Below the pieces are notes generated by a model that had not been told where the DNA came from, did no database searches, and saw only the letters and a list, made by a program, of their open reading frames with translations. From Erwinia sp. (GTDB taxonomy: Bacteria; Pseudomonadota; Gammaproteobacteria; Enterobacterales; Enterobacteriaceae), in contig OZ024666.1 of assembly GCA_964016415.1 (NCBI GenBank), forward strand, positions 1 through 64,000: DNA of 64,000 bases, given 5' to 3'. Numbering within the stretch: the stretch's first letter is position 1; each line of letters opens with the position of its first letter. The translations under genes and the position numbers were made by a program. This document shows positions 49,474 to 57,695 of this stretch, one piece after another.

Positions 49474-51228
49474 TTAATAGACGTCACGCAAATAGCGTTT
49501 TTCTTTACGTAACTGATCGATGTAATCCGCTGCTCGTTCAGCCGACATGCCACCTGCGGTACAGATGATGTCATAAAGAGCTTGATCGACATCTTTTGCC
49601 ATACGCGATGCATCCCCACAAACATAGAAGTAGGCACCCTGTTCAAGCCATGCGAACAGTTCTTCACCTTGTTCCCGCATACGGGTTTGCACATAGACTT
49701 TTTCTGTCTGATCACGTGAGAAGGCGAGATCAAGTCGTGTCAGCAACCCACTCTCCTGCCATGCCTGTAACTCATCACGGTAAATAAAATCCTGCTCCTG
49801 GTGCTGATCACCGAAGAATAGCCAGTTTTTACCAGGCGCGGATGTGGCAGCACGTTCTTCGAGAAAGGCTCTGAATGGTGCAATACCAGTTCCTGGCCCG
49901 ACCATGATCAATGGTGCATTCTGGTTTGCGGGTACCCGGAAGGCCTTGTTAGGGGAAATAAAAATAGCCGGTTTCTCACCGCGTCTGACACGTTCAGCCA
50001 GATAGGTTGAGCACACACCATTCCGGTTACGTCCGCCGCTGTGATAGCGTACTGACGCCACGGTCAGATGCACCTGATTTGGGTGCGCTTTTTGGCTGGA
50101 TGAAATAGAGTAGGCTCGGTGTTGCAGTGGCCGTAACAGGGAGATGAATTCAGCTGCAGTCAGTGTTCTGCTCAATTCAAGCTGCAAGAGGTCCAGTGCA
50201 TCTTTGCCCCATAGCCAGACATTCAACGCATCTTTATCATCATGTTGCAGTACATGACGCAATTCCTGGTTGTTGGTATATTGTCCTACCCATTCAATCA
50301 ATTTACGTGATGGTTCCGAAATCTCGACCTGATAGGTTAGCAGGTCACCAAGACTGCGATCGAATCCAGGCACAGGTGTCTGATAATCTGACTTCAACTG
50401 TTCCAGAAGTAAATTTACCAGTTCGGGATCATTCACGGGAATAACACCAAGGGCGTCTCCGGCTTCATATTTGAGACCACTGTCGGTGAGGTCAAACTCA
50501 AAGTGACGGATATCTTTGCCGGAGTCTGCGCCAGACAGGCGACGGTTGGTTGTCAGGGCGGCAGCATAAGGGTTCTGCTTGTTACTTCCTGGGATCACAG
50601 GAGCTTCAGGCAGGCTCTCCAGTGCCGGACCACTGCTACCGGCACTGGCGGCAAACTGAGGCATCGCATCACCCAGCCATGTACTGGCGGGCTCTTCGTA
50701 ATCAATATCGCAGTCAACACGTTCACAGATACGTTTTGCACCTAACTGTTCAAGGCGCATATCAATAAACTTACCTGCCTGACAAAAACCGTCATAACCG
50801 GTATCACCGATCGCAAGTACAGCAAAGTGCATTTGTTCAAGTCGTGGTGCACTGCTTGCTGATAATGCCTGCCAGAATAGCTGGGCATTATCAGGCATCT
50901 CACCTTCACCGTAAGTTGATGTGACAATCAACACATGGCGCATGGCGGCAAAGACATCAATATCGACTTCACCCAGCCCCTGAACAACAGGGATCAGACC
51001 TTTTGCTCTGGCGGTTTTCGCTGCGCTTTGGGCCAGTGCTTCGGCATTACCGGTTTGTGAACCGAAAAGAATATGTAACTGAGCAGTTGCTGCCGCCGAA
51101 CCTGAGGCGGCCTGGGGTTTGTCTTCGAGAACCAGCAAACGCGAGTGCAGGCCTGCCAGGAAACCAGCTAACCAAAATTTTTGCTCACCATTAAAAGGGG
51201 CATCGTCAGGAATATAGGGTATTTTCAT
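49474..51228 (-). CDS. CysJ-like NADPH diflavin reductase encoded with a GltB-like protein
   Basis: A flavoprotein of 584 residues in the CysJ/cytochrome P450 reductase family. After a helical N-terminus (PFNGEQKFWLAGFLAGL, 11-27) comes a flavodoxin FMN domain (about 50-190: SQTGNA 57-62, STYGEGEMPDN 104-114). A connecting/FAD domain follows (RAYS 371-374, GVCSTYL 404-410), then the NADPH domain (GPGTGIAPFR 444-453, CGDASRMAKDV 537-547), ending in the aromatic residue that stacks on FAD. It moves electrons NADPH to FAD to FMN to a partner. In CysJ the partner is CysI, but no cysI is here. The gene lies 56 bases after a GltB-like gene, in the place of gltD, so glutamate synthase is the inferred partner. 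Fold is certain; partner is not. Confidence 0.9.
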   Translation of the reverse strand: MKIPYIPDDAPFNGEQKFWLAGFLAGLHSRLLVLEDKPQAASGSAAATAQLHILFGSQTGNAEALAQSAAKTARAKGLIPVVQGLGEVDIDVFAAMRHVLIVTSTYGEGEMPDNAQLFWQALSASSAPRLEQMHFAVLAIGDTGYDGFCQAGKFIDMRLEQLGAKRICERVDCDIDYEEPASTWLGDAMPQFAASAGSSGPALESLPEAPVIPGSNKQNPYAAALTTNRRLSGADSGKDIRHFEFDLTDSGLKYEAGDALGVIPVNDPELVNLLLEQLKSDYQTPVPGFDRSLGDLLTYQVEISEPSRKLIEWVGQYTNNQELRHVLQHDDKDALNVWLWGKDALDLLQLELSRTLTAAEFISLLRPLQHRAYSISSSQKAHPNQVHLTVASVRYHSGGRNRNGVCSTYLAERVRRGEKPAIFISPNKAFRVPANQNAPLIMVGPGTGIAPFRAFLEERAATSAPGKNWLFFGDQHQEQDFIYRDELQAWQESGLLTRLDLAFSRDQTEKVYVQTRMREQGEELFAWLEQGAYFYVCGDASRMAKDVDQALYDIICTAGGMSAERAADYIDQLRKEKRYLRDVY

Positions 51229-51284
51229 CGCTTCTTTTACTCAATTCGCTGTCATCATGTCAGTCAACGCACACAAAGTGTGCG

Positions 51285-54200
51285 TCAGGATAATTTTCCA
51301 ACCGCAGTTGCTAATTCGGGTAAGGCCGCCCGGGCAAAAAGCTCCTCGAAGTCAGGAAGGTGACCGAGAATCTGCCGGTTAACGCTGTCCTGGTACATGA
51401 TCCAGCCGTAGGTAGCAAGACTGTCCATCGAGCGGATATTACGCTGAGTCAGGGCTGACTTATAATCTGCAATACGCTTAGCGGCGATGAGGCTGGCCAG
51501 TTGCTGATCCTCATAATTTTCAATTGCAGCGCGTGCATGACGCTGCAATTTACCGATTAAGGCAAAATCTTCCGTCATAAGCAGATTACGTACAGCTTTC
51601 TCCACTGCCGGGTCATCTACCGCTGTACCTTTTGGCAGGCGGGAGAGTGCTAACTGCTGCGCAGAACTTAAAACAGTATAATTATTTAGCAATATTAGCA
51701 TGTCAGGCGTATCCGTTGCCCCATAAGCAGGCACCGCGCCATTAGCAATGGTTTTTCCTTCCCGCCAGGCGGATTTAAATTTTGCAACCTGGTGTGCAGC
51801 AAGTGATGTTGAGAGCTCTTCCAGCAAATCTTTGCGTGTTTTTGCTTTGAGGATTTCACTACTGTCCTGATACAACAGCAGTGAGCGCGGCATAATGTAG
51901 ACAAAATACTGACTTTCGCTTTCCCAGTTATCGAGCAACCAAGCGGCTTTTGGTGAGCCAGTAGCCTCAAGATGCCAGTTGAGCATAGTCAATACAGCCG
52001 CTTTGTGTACCTGAGCAATCTCACTCTCTTCTGTAACAGAACCACAGAGAACGGAGTCACCGGCCGCCAGATTTTTCAGTGTTCCATAGGGGTCGTACTG
52101 ATAAGCGAAACCGCCACTCATACCGTTACCAAAGCCCTTACCGAAACTGCCGAGGTTGAGAATGGCTCCATTGGTCATATACTCGCAGCAGAAGTCACCT
52201 ACGCCTTCGACTACAGCAGTTGCGCCTGAGTTTCTCACCGCAAAACGGTCTCCCGCCTGGCCCTGAACAAACAGACGACCACCGGTAGCACCGAAAAGTG
52301 CGAAGTTGCCAATTAATACATTGCCATCTGCATCGCTGGAACCACCACCCGGCGAAAGAACAATAATTTCACCACCACACTGACCTTTGCCTACACCGTC
52401 ATTGCAGGTGCCAGAGTGTGTTAACTTCATGCCGTCATTGCAGAAAACGCCATATGACTGTCCCGCGGAGCCAGAGGTGTTGATGTTGACACTTTCTGGT
52501 GCCAGATAGCGACGGCCACGATCGTCCTGCAGCACGGCGGGCATATGTTCAAGTTGCTCTTTACTCAGGCTGTAGTTCAGCTGTCGCTCTATATCAATCG
52601 CTAACTGACCCCCCAGGCTCTTATTACGGTTGTTCAGCGTAATGCCATCAGTCAGCGTCACTGTCGTTGCCTTCTCAGTGATCAGGCTGTTATGCAGTGG
52701 TGCCAGCCACTGTTCATCAAGTGAAAAATCTTTTTCCAGATAAACAGGGTGAGCAATGGTGATCTCTGGTACCACAGTCAGCATAGCGCGTAAATCAAGG
52801 CGACCAACTTCGAGTGGGTGATCCATCAGATGTAGCAGATCAGAGCGTCCGCGTGCCTCACGTAAAGAACGCATGCCCAAACGTGCAAGGATCTCGCGTA
52901 CCTCATGTGCTACGTTCATAAAATATTGTGCTAACTGGCGGGGATCCCCGTCAAAGGCTTCCGCATTGGTTGTCAGACCTGCCGGGCATTTAATGTTACA
53001 GTTTTTCGCCATAACACATTTCAGCATCATCAGGGCTGTGGTCCCAAACTCAAAGCTGTCACCACCAAGTAGTGCGGATTTTACGACATCACTGCCTGTC
53101 TGTTGTGCGCCAGAGCAGCGAAGCAGTACTTTTTCACGTAATCCATTGGCGCAGAGTGCCTGATGAACTTCAGCGATACCGATTTCTGCAACCCGTCCGG
53201 TATATTTCAGACTGGTTACTGACGCAGCGCCTGTTCCTCCGGTATTCCCCGCGACGTTAATAACATCTGCACCGGCCTTGGCGACCCCGACAGCGATGGT
53301 ACCAATTCCTTCTGAAGAGACCAGTTTAACCACCACACGCACCCGGGCTGCTTTGCAGTCATGAATTAACTGAGCCAAATCCTCAATCGAGTATGTGTCA
53401 TGATGGGGAGGTGGAGAGACCAGTTCCACACCGGGGGTTCCGCCACGGGCAGCAGCGATCTCTACCGTTACTTTAGGCGCAGGCAATTGTCCGCCTTCAC
53501 CGGGTTTTGCACCCTGACCGATTTTAATTTCCAGTTCTTCGAGCATAGGGTCAGCGAGATAGGCAGCCCAGACACCAAAGCGACCTGATGCCAGTTGTTT
53601 GATGCGTGAAGCACGGATGGTTCCGTGACGGGAGTAGTGCTCTCCGCCTTCACCACAGTTGCTCATCCCTCCGACCATATTGGTTCCATGGGCAACCGCT
53701 TCGTGAGCGGGCGCAACCAGAGCGCCATGGCTCATTGCACCGGAAGCAAATGTCCGGGTAATTTCACTGGCAGGTTGAATCTCATCAAGCGGCAGCGAAG
53801 GCGGTGCACTGAAGATTTTTGACAGGTAATCGCGCGCAACGCCTGTTGCACGAACCAAAAGTCGATGATCGATAACTTCATTATGATCAATATCCACAGT
53901 GAAGCGTTGTTTTAGTGCCGCAGCCAGAGCCTGAAGACGTTCATTCTGCGGTCTTAGGCCTTCAATGGTGTTAGAGAGCTGTAGAATGAAGGTATCGGCA
54001 TGCTCTGCTGAAGGGGCACAATGTAATCCCTGCACCGCAAAACCATTATTCAGTAATGCATAACGTCCAAGTTTACGGGTAAATTCAGCCACGCTGTCAA
54101 CATGCGTCACATCAACCGGGAAGGCCAGAATGTCACGGAGTGCAGCAGGACGGCGTTTGCGTTCTTCCAGCATCAGGCTGGAAAATTGCCGATACTCAGG

Positions 54201-56816
54201 CGTTACCGGGTAGTTGTCTATCACCGCAGCTGGCAGGCGCTCAAAGCTGCTGTTATCGAAAGCACTGGCTTTAATTTGAAAAGCATTGTCCAGTTTTGCC
54301 AGTGTCATCAGACGGATGAAGTTATCTTCTTCTTGTTGATGACTGGCGAAATGGATGGGTTGCTCTGTCATATCAATGAAACTGCGTACGGCAATGGTAC
54401 CGTAGGAGTGTCCCGCGCCTTCTGCACGCTCTTTAAACAGACCGAGCAGAGGTATCTCGTTTTCACCCTGGATTTTGATGGCACTTTGATGCCAGTCGAC
54501 AGCCATTTGTGCAATGGTATCAAAACCTGCACCACCGACAGGGGTTTTGATATTAGGGAAATATTTTTTCAGCACCGGGTCTTCGGTATCGAGGAAGTTA
54601 GGCTCAAAAAACTCACCACAACTGTAGCTTTCTACCGTACAAAGCCCCACTTTACCCATGGTTTTCATTAATGCTTTTTCTGCGGCTTTAGCGTAGCGTT
54701 TGAATGCTTTATTACCGCCATCACCTTCACCATATTTCTCTTCTGCCCGCATTTGCACGCCGAGTGGATAAATAGCTGAAGCACCAAAGCCCAGAGCAGC
54801 AGCAATATGGTGTGAAGAGATACTTTGTCCACTCTCTACAACCAGCGAAACATCAAGTCTTAATCCTTCCTGCACCAGACGCTGATTGATTGCTGATACC
54901 ATCAGCAACATAGGAATGGCTGCATGGGTGGTTGAGATGTGACGATCGGTGAGTACCGCAATGCCGCCCTGGTTACGGGCAAAATCGACGACCTGTTGGG
55001 TCAGATTATCAATGGCTTTTTCCAGTGCGATAGCATTATCACGACGATTTACCGCATCGTTGCCGGTAACAGGAACATAAAGCATTTCAAAACGGGCATA
55101 CGGTGCAACTTGCTGTTCACGTAATTGCAGCATATCAAGATGCGTCAAAATAGGGCTTGGGATGATGATCTGCTGCCCTTTGCTGCGACCAAGATGAGGT
55201 TTTGCACCGAGCGCAACGCGCAGTGTCATCCCATCGGCTTCGCGAATCGAGTCGAGTGGTGGATTCGTGACCTGAGCAAAACGTTGCGAGAAATAGTGCG
55301 CCATTCCCCCTTCATGATCTGAAAGGGCATTGATCGCATTGCCGTAGCCCATCGCAGAAATTTTCTCTGCGCCAGTTGCCAGCATAGGGTCCATCATAAA
55401 TTTGAAGCTTTCCTGATTATAGTAGTAAGCAACAAATCGTTGATAGGTATTAAAGTCACCCCGGTAGCGTAATGGAGAACCTTGCACTTCAGCCGGGATG
55501 GTCGGCAGCGCTTGCAGTGGCACCCGTGCACCCGCCAGCTGAGATGGGTAATCTTTCTGGGCTGCGAGTTTTTCCAGCGCTTCACGCGTCGTATAGCTGC
55601 GTTTTTGGCGGTGGTCATAATAAAGCATACCACCGGCCTCAATACGGCCGCGTTTCAGAACACTTTCCGGTGGGAATGCAATTTGACCTGCTTCAGACAT
55701 GGCACCGATATAGTCAGCTGTCTCAACCGAGCGTAATGGACGCAGACCAAGTCGGTCGAGGCGCGCACCGATAATTTCACCATCACCAAAAATCAGTGCT
55801 GCCGGGCCATCATTTTTCTCTTCGTACAATGAGAAGTATTCTAGCATCGCGCGGATATTTTCTGGCAGGGCGTCATCGTTTTCCCATGCCGGAGGCATCA
55901 TAGAGACAACGGCGGTGATCAGGTCGAGATCATCTTCCATCAGGCGGCTTTGGATACTCTGATCGAGTCGTGAGCTATCCGACTGACCTTTCGGCCTGAC
56001 GATAGTTTTGCCGCGAGCCAGTGCCAGCGCTGCTTCGGCAATTCGGTTCTTTCTGTCAGTATTCAGTTCACCATTATGCGCCATTAGCCGGAATGGCTGT
56101 GCCATGGTGGTATGTGGATCGGTGTTGGTGGAGAAACGTGTGTGGAAGAATAAGCCACGAACCTGATGATCAGGATCAACCAGATCACAGAAATAAGGGA
56201 TAACTTCGTTAGAGTTCAAACGCGCTTTAAAGACCTGGGTACGCGATGAGAGCGAGAGTGGATAGAGCCCGCCGAATTGCTCTTCAGTGAATGCTCTTGC
56301 TTCTATATCTAACAGCGCACGATAGATACGTTTTTCAAAGTCGTGCTGGTTATCAATATCCCGAGGTCGGGAAAATATCCACTGGATTATCGGTAACTGG
56401 AATTGCACTGCCGCCGGACGCAATATCGTGGTATCAAGTGGCAATTCGCGTTTGTGGATAACGGCAAGCTGATGTGTGGCTAACACTTCATCGACCAGCT
56501 GCTCTGCATTTTTTCTCAATGCCGCATCTTTCGGAACGAAAAAATTACCTACGCCGAAACTACCTTGCTCGAGGGGGCTATGGGTGATTTTGCGGAAGAA
56601 ATGCAGCGATAAATCGACATTGACGCCGGCGCCATCGCCAACACCTTCGGCAGACATACCGCCACGATGGGGTACCGTACAGAGTGCGGCATGAGCCATC
56701 CAGAGGACCTCATGGGTTTGCTCGCCATCCTTACGTGTAATAAAACCTACGCCACAGCTGTCATTTTCTTGTTCTGGACAATACAAACCATGTGGGTGAG
56801 GGTTTGAATGGGACAT
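51285..56816 (-). CDS. Glutamate synthase large subunit-like protein, extended form
   Basis: A 1843-residue GltB-type protein (E. coli GltB about 1486). Class II amidotransferase domain first: Cys21 (SCGVGF) would become N-terminal after propeptide removal, with RFSTNT, AHNGELNT and GQSDSSRLD for glutamine. Then the central domain and FMN-binding TIM barrel (SNCGEGGEHYSRHGT, GAKPGEGGQLP, SPPPHHDTYSIEDLAQL). The cluster motif is CX5CX3C (Cys1267, 1273, 1277), where E. coli has CX5CX4C. The canonical DGGLKTG is SGAQQTG here. The beta-helix domain ends near 1575; the helical tail beyond it is about 180 residues longer than in E. coli. ATG 56816 is chosen for the TAAGGAGG before it. It should make two glutamates from glutamine and 2-oxoglutarate. 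No gltD follows; the next gene is a diflavin reductase. Confidence 0.88.
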   Translation of the reverse strand: MSHSNPHPHGLYCPEQENDSCGVGFITRKDGEQTHEVLWMAHAALCTVPHRGGMSAEGVGDGAGVNVDLSLHFFRKITHSPLEQGSFGVGNFFVPKDAALRKNAEQLVDEVLATHQLAVIHKRELPLDTTILRPAAVQFQLPIIQWIFSRPRDIDNQHDFEKRIYRALLDIEARAFTEEQFGGLYPLSLSSRTQVFKARLNSNEVIPYFCDLVDPDHQVRGLFFHTRFSTNTDPHTTMAQPFRLMAHNGELNTDRKNRIAEAALALARGKTIVRPKGQSDSSRLDQSIQSRLMEDDLDLITAVVSMMPPAWENDDALPENIRAMLEYFSLYEEKNDGPAALIFGDGEIIGARLDRLGLRPLRSVETADYIGAMSEAGQIAFPPESVLKRGRIEAGGMLYYDHRQKRSYTTREALEKLAAQKDYPSQLAGARVPLQALPTIPAEVQGSPLRYRGDFNTYQRFVAYYYNQESFKFMMDPMLATGAEKISAMGYGNAINALSDHEGGMAHYFSQRFAQVTNPPLDSIREADGMTLRVALGAKPHLGRSKGQQIIIPSPILTHLDMLQLREQQVAPYARFEMLYVPVTGNDAVNRRDNAIALEKAIDNLTQQVVDFARNQGGIAVLTDRHISTTHAAIPMLLMVSAINQRLVQEGLRLDVSLVVESGQSISSHHIAAALGFGASAIYPLGVQMRAEEKYGEGDGGNKAFKRYAKAAEKALMKTMGKVGLCTVESYSCGEFFEPNFLDTEDPVLKKYFPNIKTPVGGAGFDTIAQMAVDWHQSAIKIQGENEIPLLGLFKERAEGAGHSYGTIAVRSFIDMTEQPIHFASHQQEEDNFIRLMTLAKLDNAFQIKASAFDNSSFERLPAAVIDNYPVTPEYRQFSSLMLEERKRRPAALRDILAFPVDVTHVDSVAEFTRKLGRYALLNNGFAVQGLHCAPSAEHADTFILQLSNTIEGLRPQNERLQALAAALKQRFTVDIDHNEVIDHRLLVRATGVARDYLSKIFSAPPSLPLDEIQPASEITRTFASGAMSHGALVAPAHEAVAHGTNMVGGMSNCGEGGEHYSRHGTIRASRIKQLASGRFGVWAAYLADPMLEELEIKIGQGAKPGEGGQLPAPKVTVEIAAARGGTPGVELVSPPPHHDTYSIEDLAQLIHDCKAARVRVVVKLVSSEGIGTIAVGVAKAGADVINVAGNTGGTGAASVTSLKYTGRVAEIGIAEVHQALCANGLREKVLLRCSGAQQTGSDVVKSALLGGDSFEFGTTALMMLKCVMAKNCNIKCPAGLTTNAEAFDGDPRQLAQYFMNVAHEVREILARLGMRSLREARGRSDLLHLMDHPLEVGRLDLRAMLTVVPEITIAHPVYLEKDFSLDEQWLAPLHNSLITEKATTVTLTDGITLNNRNKSLGGQLAIDIERQLNYSLSKEQLEHMPAVLQDDRGRRYLAPESVNINTSGSAGQSYGVFCNDGMKLTHSGTCNDGVGKGQCGGEIIVLSPGGGSSDADGNVLIGNFALFGATGGRLFVQGQAGDRFAVRNSGATAVVEGVGDFCCEYMTNGAILNLGSFGKGFGNGMSGGFAYQYDPYGTLKNLAAGDSVLCGSVTEESEIAQVHKAAVLTMLNWHLEATGSPKAAWLLDNWESESQYFVYIMPRSLLLYQDSSEILKAKTRKDLLEELSTSLAAHQVAKFKSAWREGKTIANGAVPAYGATDTPDMLILLNNYTVLSSAQQLALSRLPKGTAVDDPAVEKAVRNLLMTEDFALIGKLQRHARAAIENYEDQQLASLIAAKRIADYKSALTQRNIRSMDSLATYGWIMYQDSVNRQILGHLPDFEELFARAALPELATAVGKLS

Positions 56817-57695
56817 TGAGGGCCTCCTTAACATCTATAGACATTACTTACATTAATTCATACACAGCATACAAACTCAGGTAAGGTTTGATGTTCTGTG
56901 ATTATCTTCACCGCTAAGATGCGGACGCTGTGGCCCCGAGCCTTTGTTGGCCAGTGAGGTTTGCACATCTGGCAGACAGGCTCTGTTATTTGTGCTCATT
57001 ATGACGGCGATAACTTACATCACGAGGGAGTCTTCTTGTTGCATAGGTATGCCGAGACACTGTCCCGTTAGGAAAGCTTCCAGCGGACATTCAACTTATC
57101 GGGAAAGTGCGGCAAGGTCAAATAGTGTTGTGACGGACGCCGTTTGACCGATATTTGACTATCCCAATGAAAATTATTTATTTTTTAACAGAGTTAATCA
57201 CTTTTTTACCCTGAAGCAGGGGAGGAAGTCAATACAGTGACTCACTATAGGGCAACATAGAAATGTCTGCACCATGCTAGTGCCTGATTAAAATAGTGAT
57301 ACGTGCTAAAAATAATAATTATATAGCACAATAACACTATTTTTCTCACTAAGCAGAGACGAGAAAAAAGTCGGCGTCATTAATGAAATTAATTTCCGCA
57401 TTATCGTTTAAAATATCACTTATTTTGCATTTTTATTCTTAATCGGTTGTTGCATAGTGCGGGGTAACTTTGATGAAGCAGCGAGGATTTTTTTGATACA
57501 GGAATATAAATTTCTTTATAAATTATTTGGTTGTATGCTAATTCTTCAAAAGTAATAACGTAATCTTTCTGCTTTCCGGACTGACCTGGCTTCAGGTTCC
57601 GCCGGAGAAGCGTGTTATCGCCATGCATCGATTTATATAGCCAGAAATACGCTTCCCTGAGTGGTTATTCAGGGAGGGGACTGGCAGGAGTATTT
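56817..57695. other. Divergent regulatory region between the gltB-like gene and arcB
   Basis: About 880 bases without a convincing gene; E. coli has yhcC here and no trace of it was recognised. It must contain both promoters. TAAGGAGG (56822-56829, minus strand) is the gltB-like ribosome-binding site and CAGGAG (57686-57691) the arcB one. TGCACCATGCTAGTGCC (57268-57284) resembles an NtrC site but no sigma-54 promoter with correct spacing was found. GACTCACTATAGGGC (57239-57253) matches the 3' part of a phage T7 promoter. The part from 57170 to 57450 is very AT-rich. Confidence 0.55.

Noticed and set aside
49474-51228. Simple annotation as cysJ of assimilatory sulfite reduction
   Set aside because: The fold fits, but there is no cysI or cysH next to it and the gene is in an operon with a GltB-like gene at the gltD position. 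The symbol was therefore left empty.
54102-54671. A 189-codon open frame antisense to the gltB-like gene
   Set aside because: A shadow of the conserved glutamate synthase coding sequence; no homology seen.
57030-57045. A possible sigma-54 promoter upstream of the gltB-like gene (minus strand GGCATACCTATGC)
   Set aside because: GG and GC are nine bases apart instead of the required ten.
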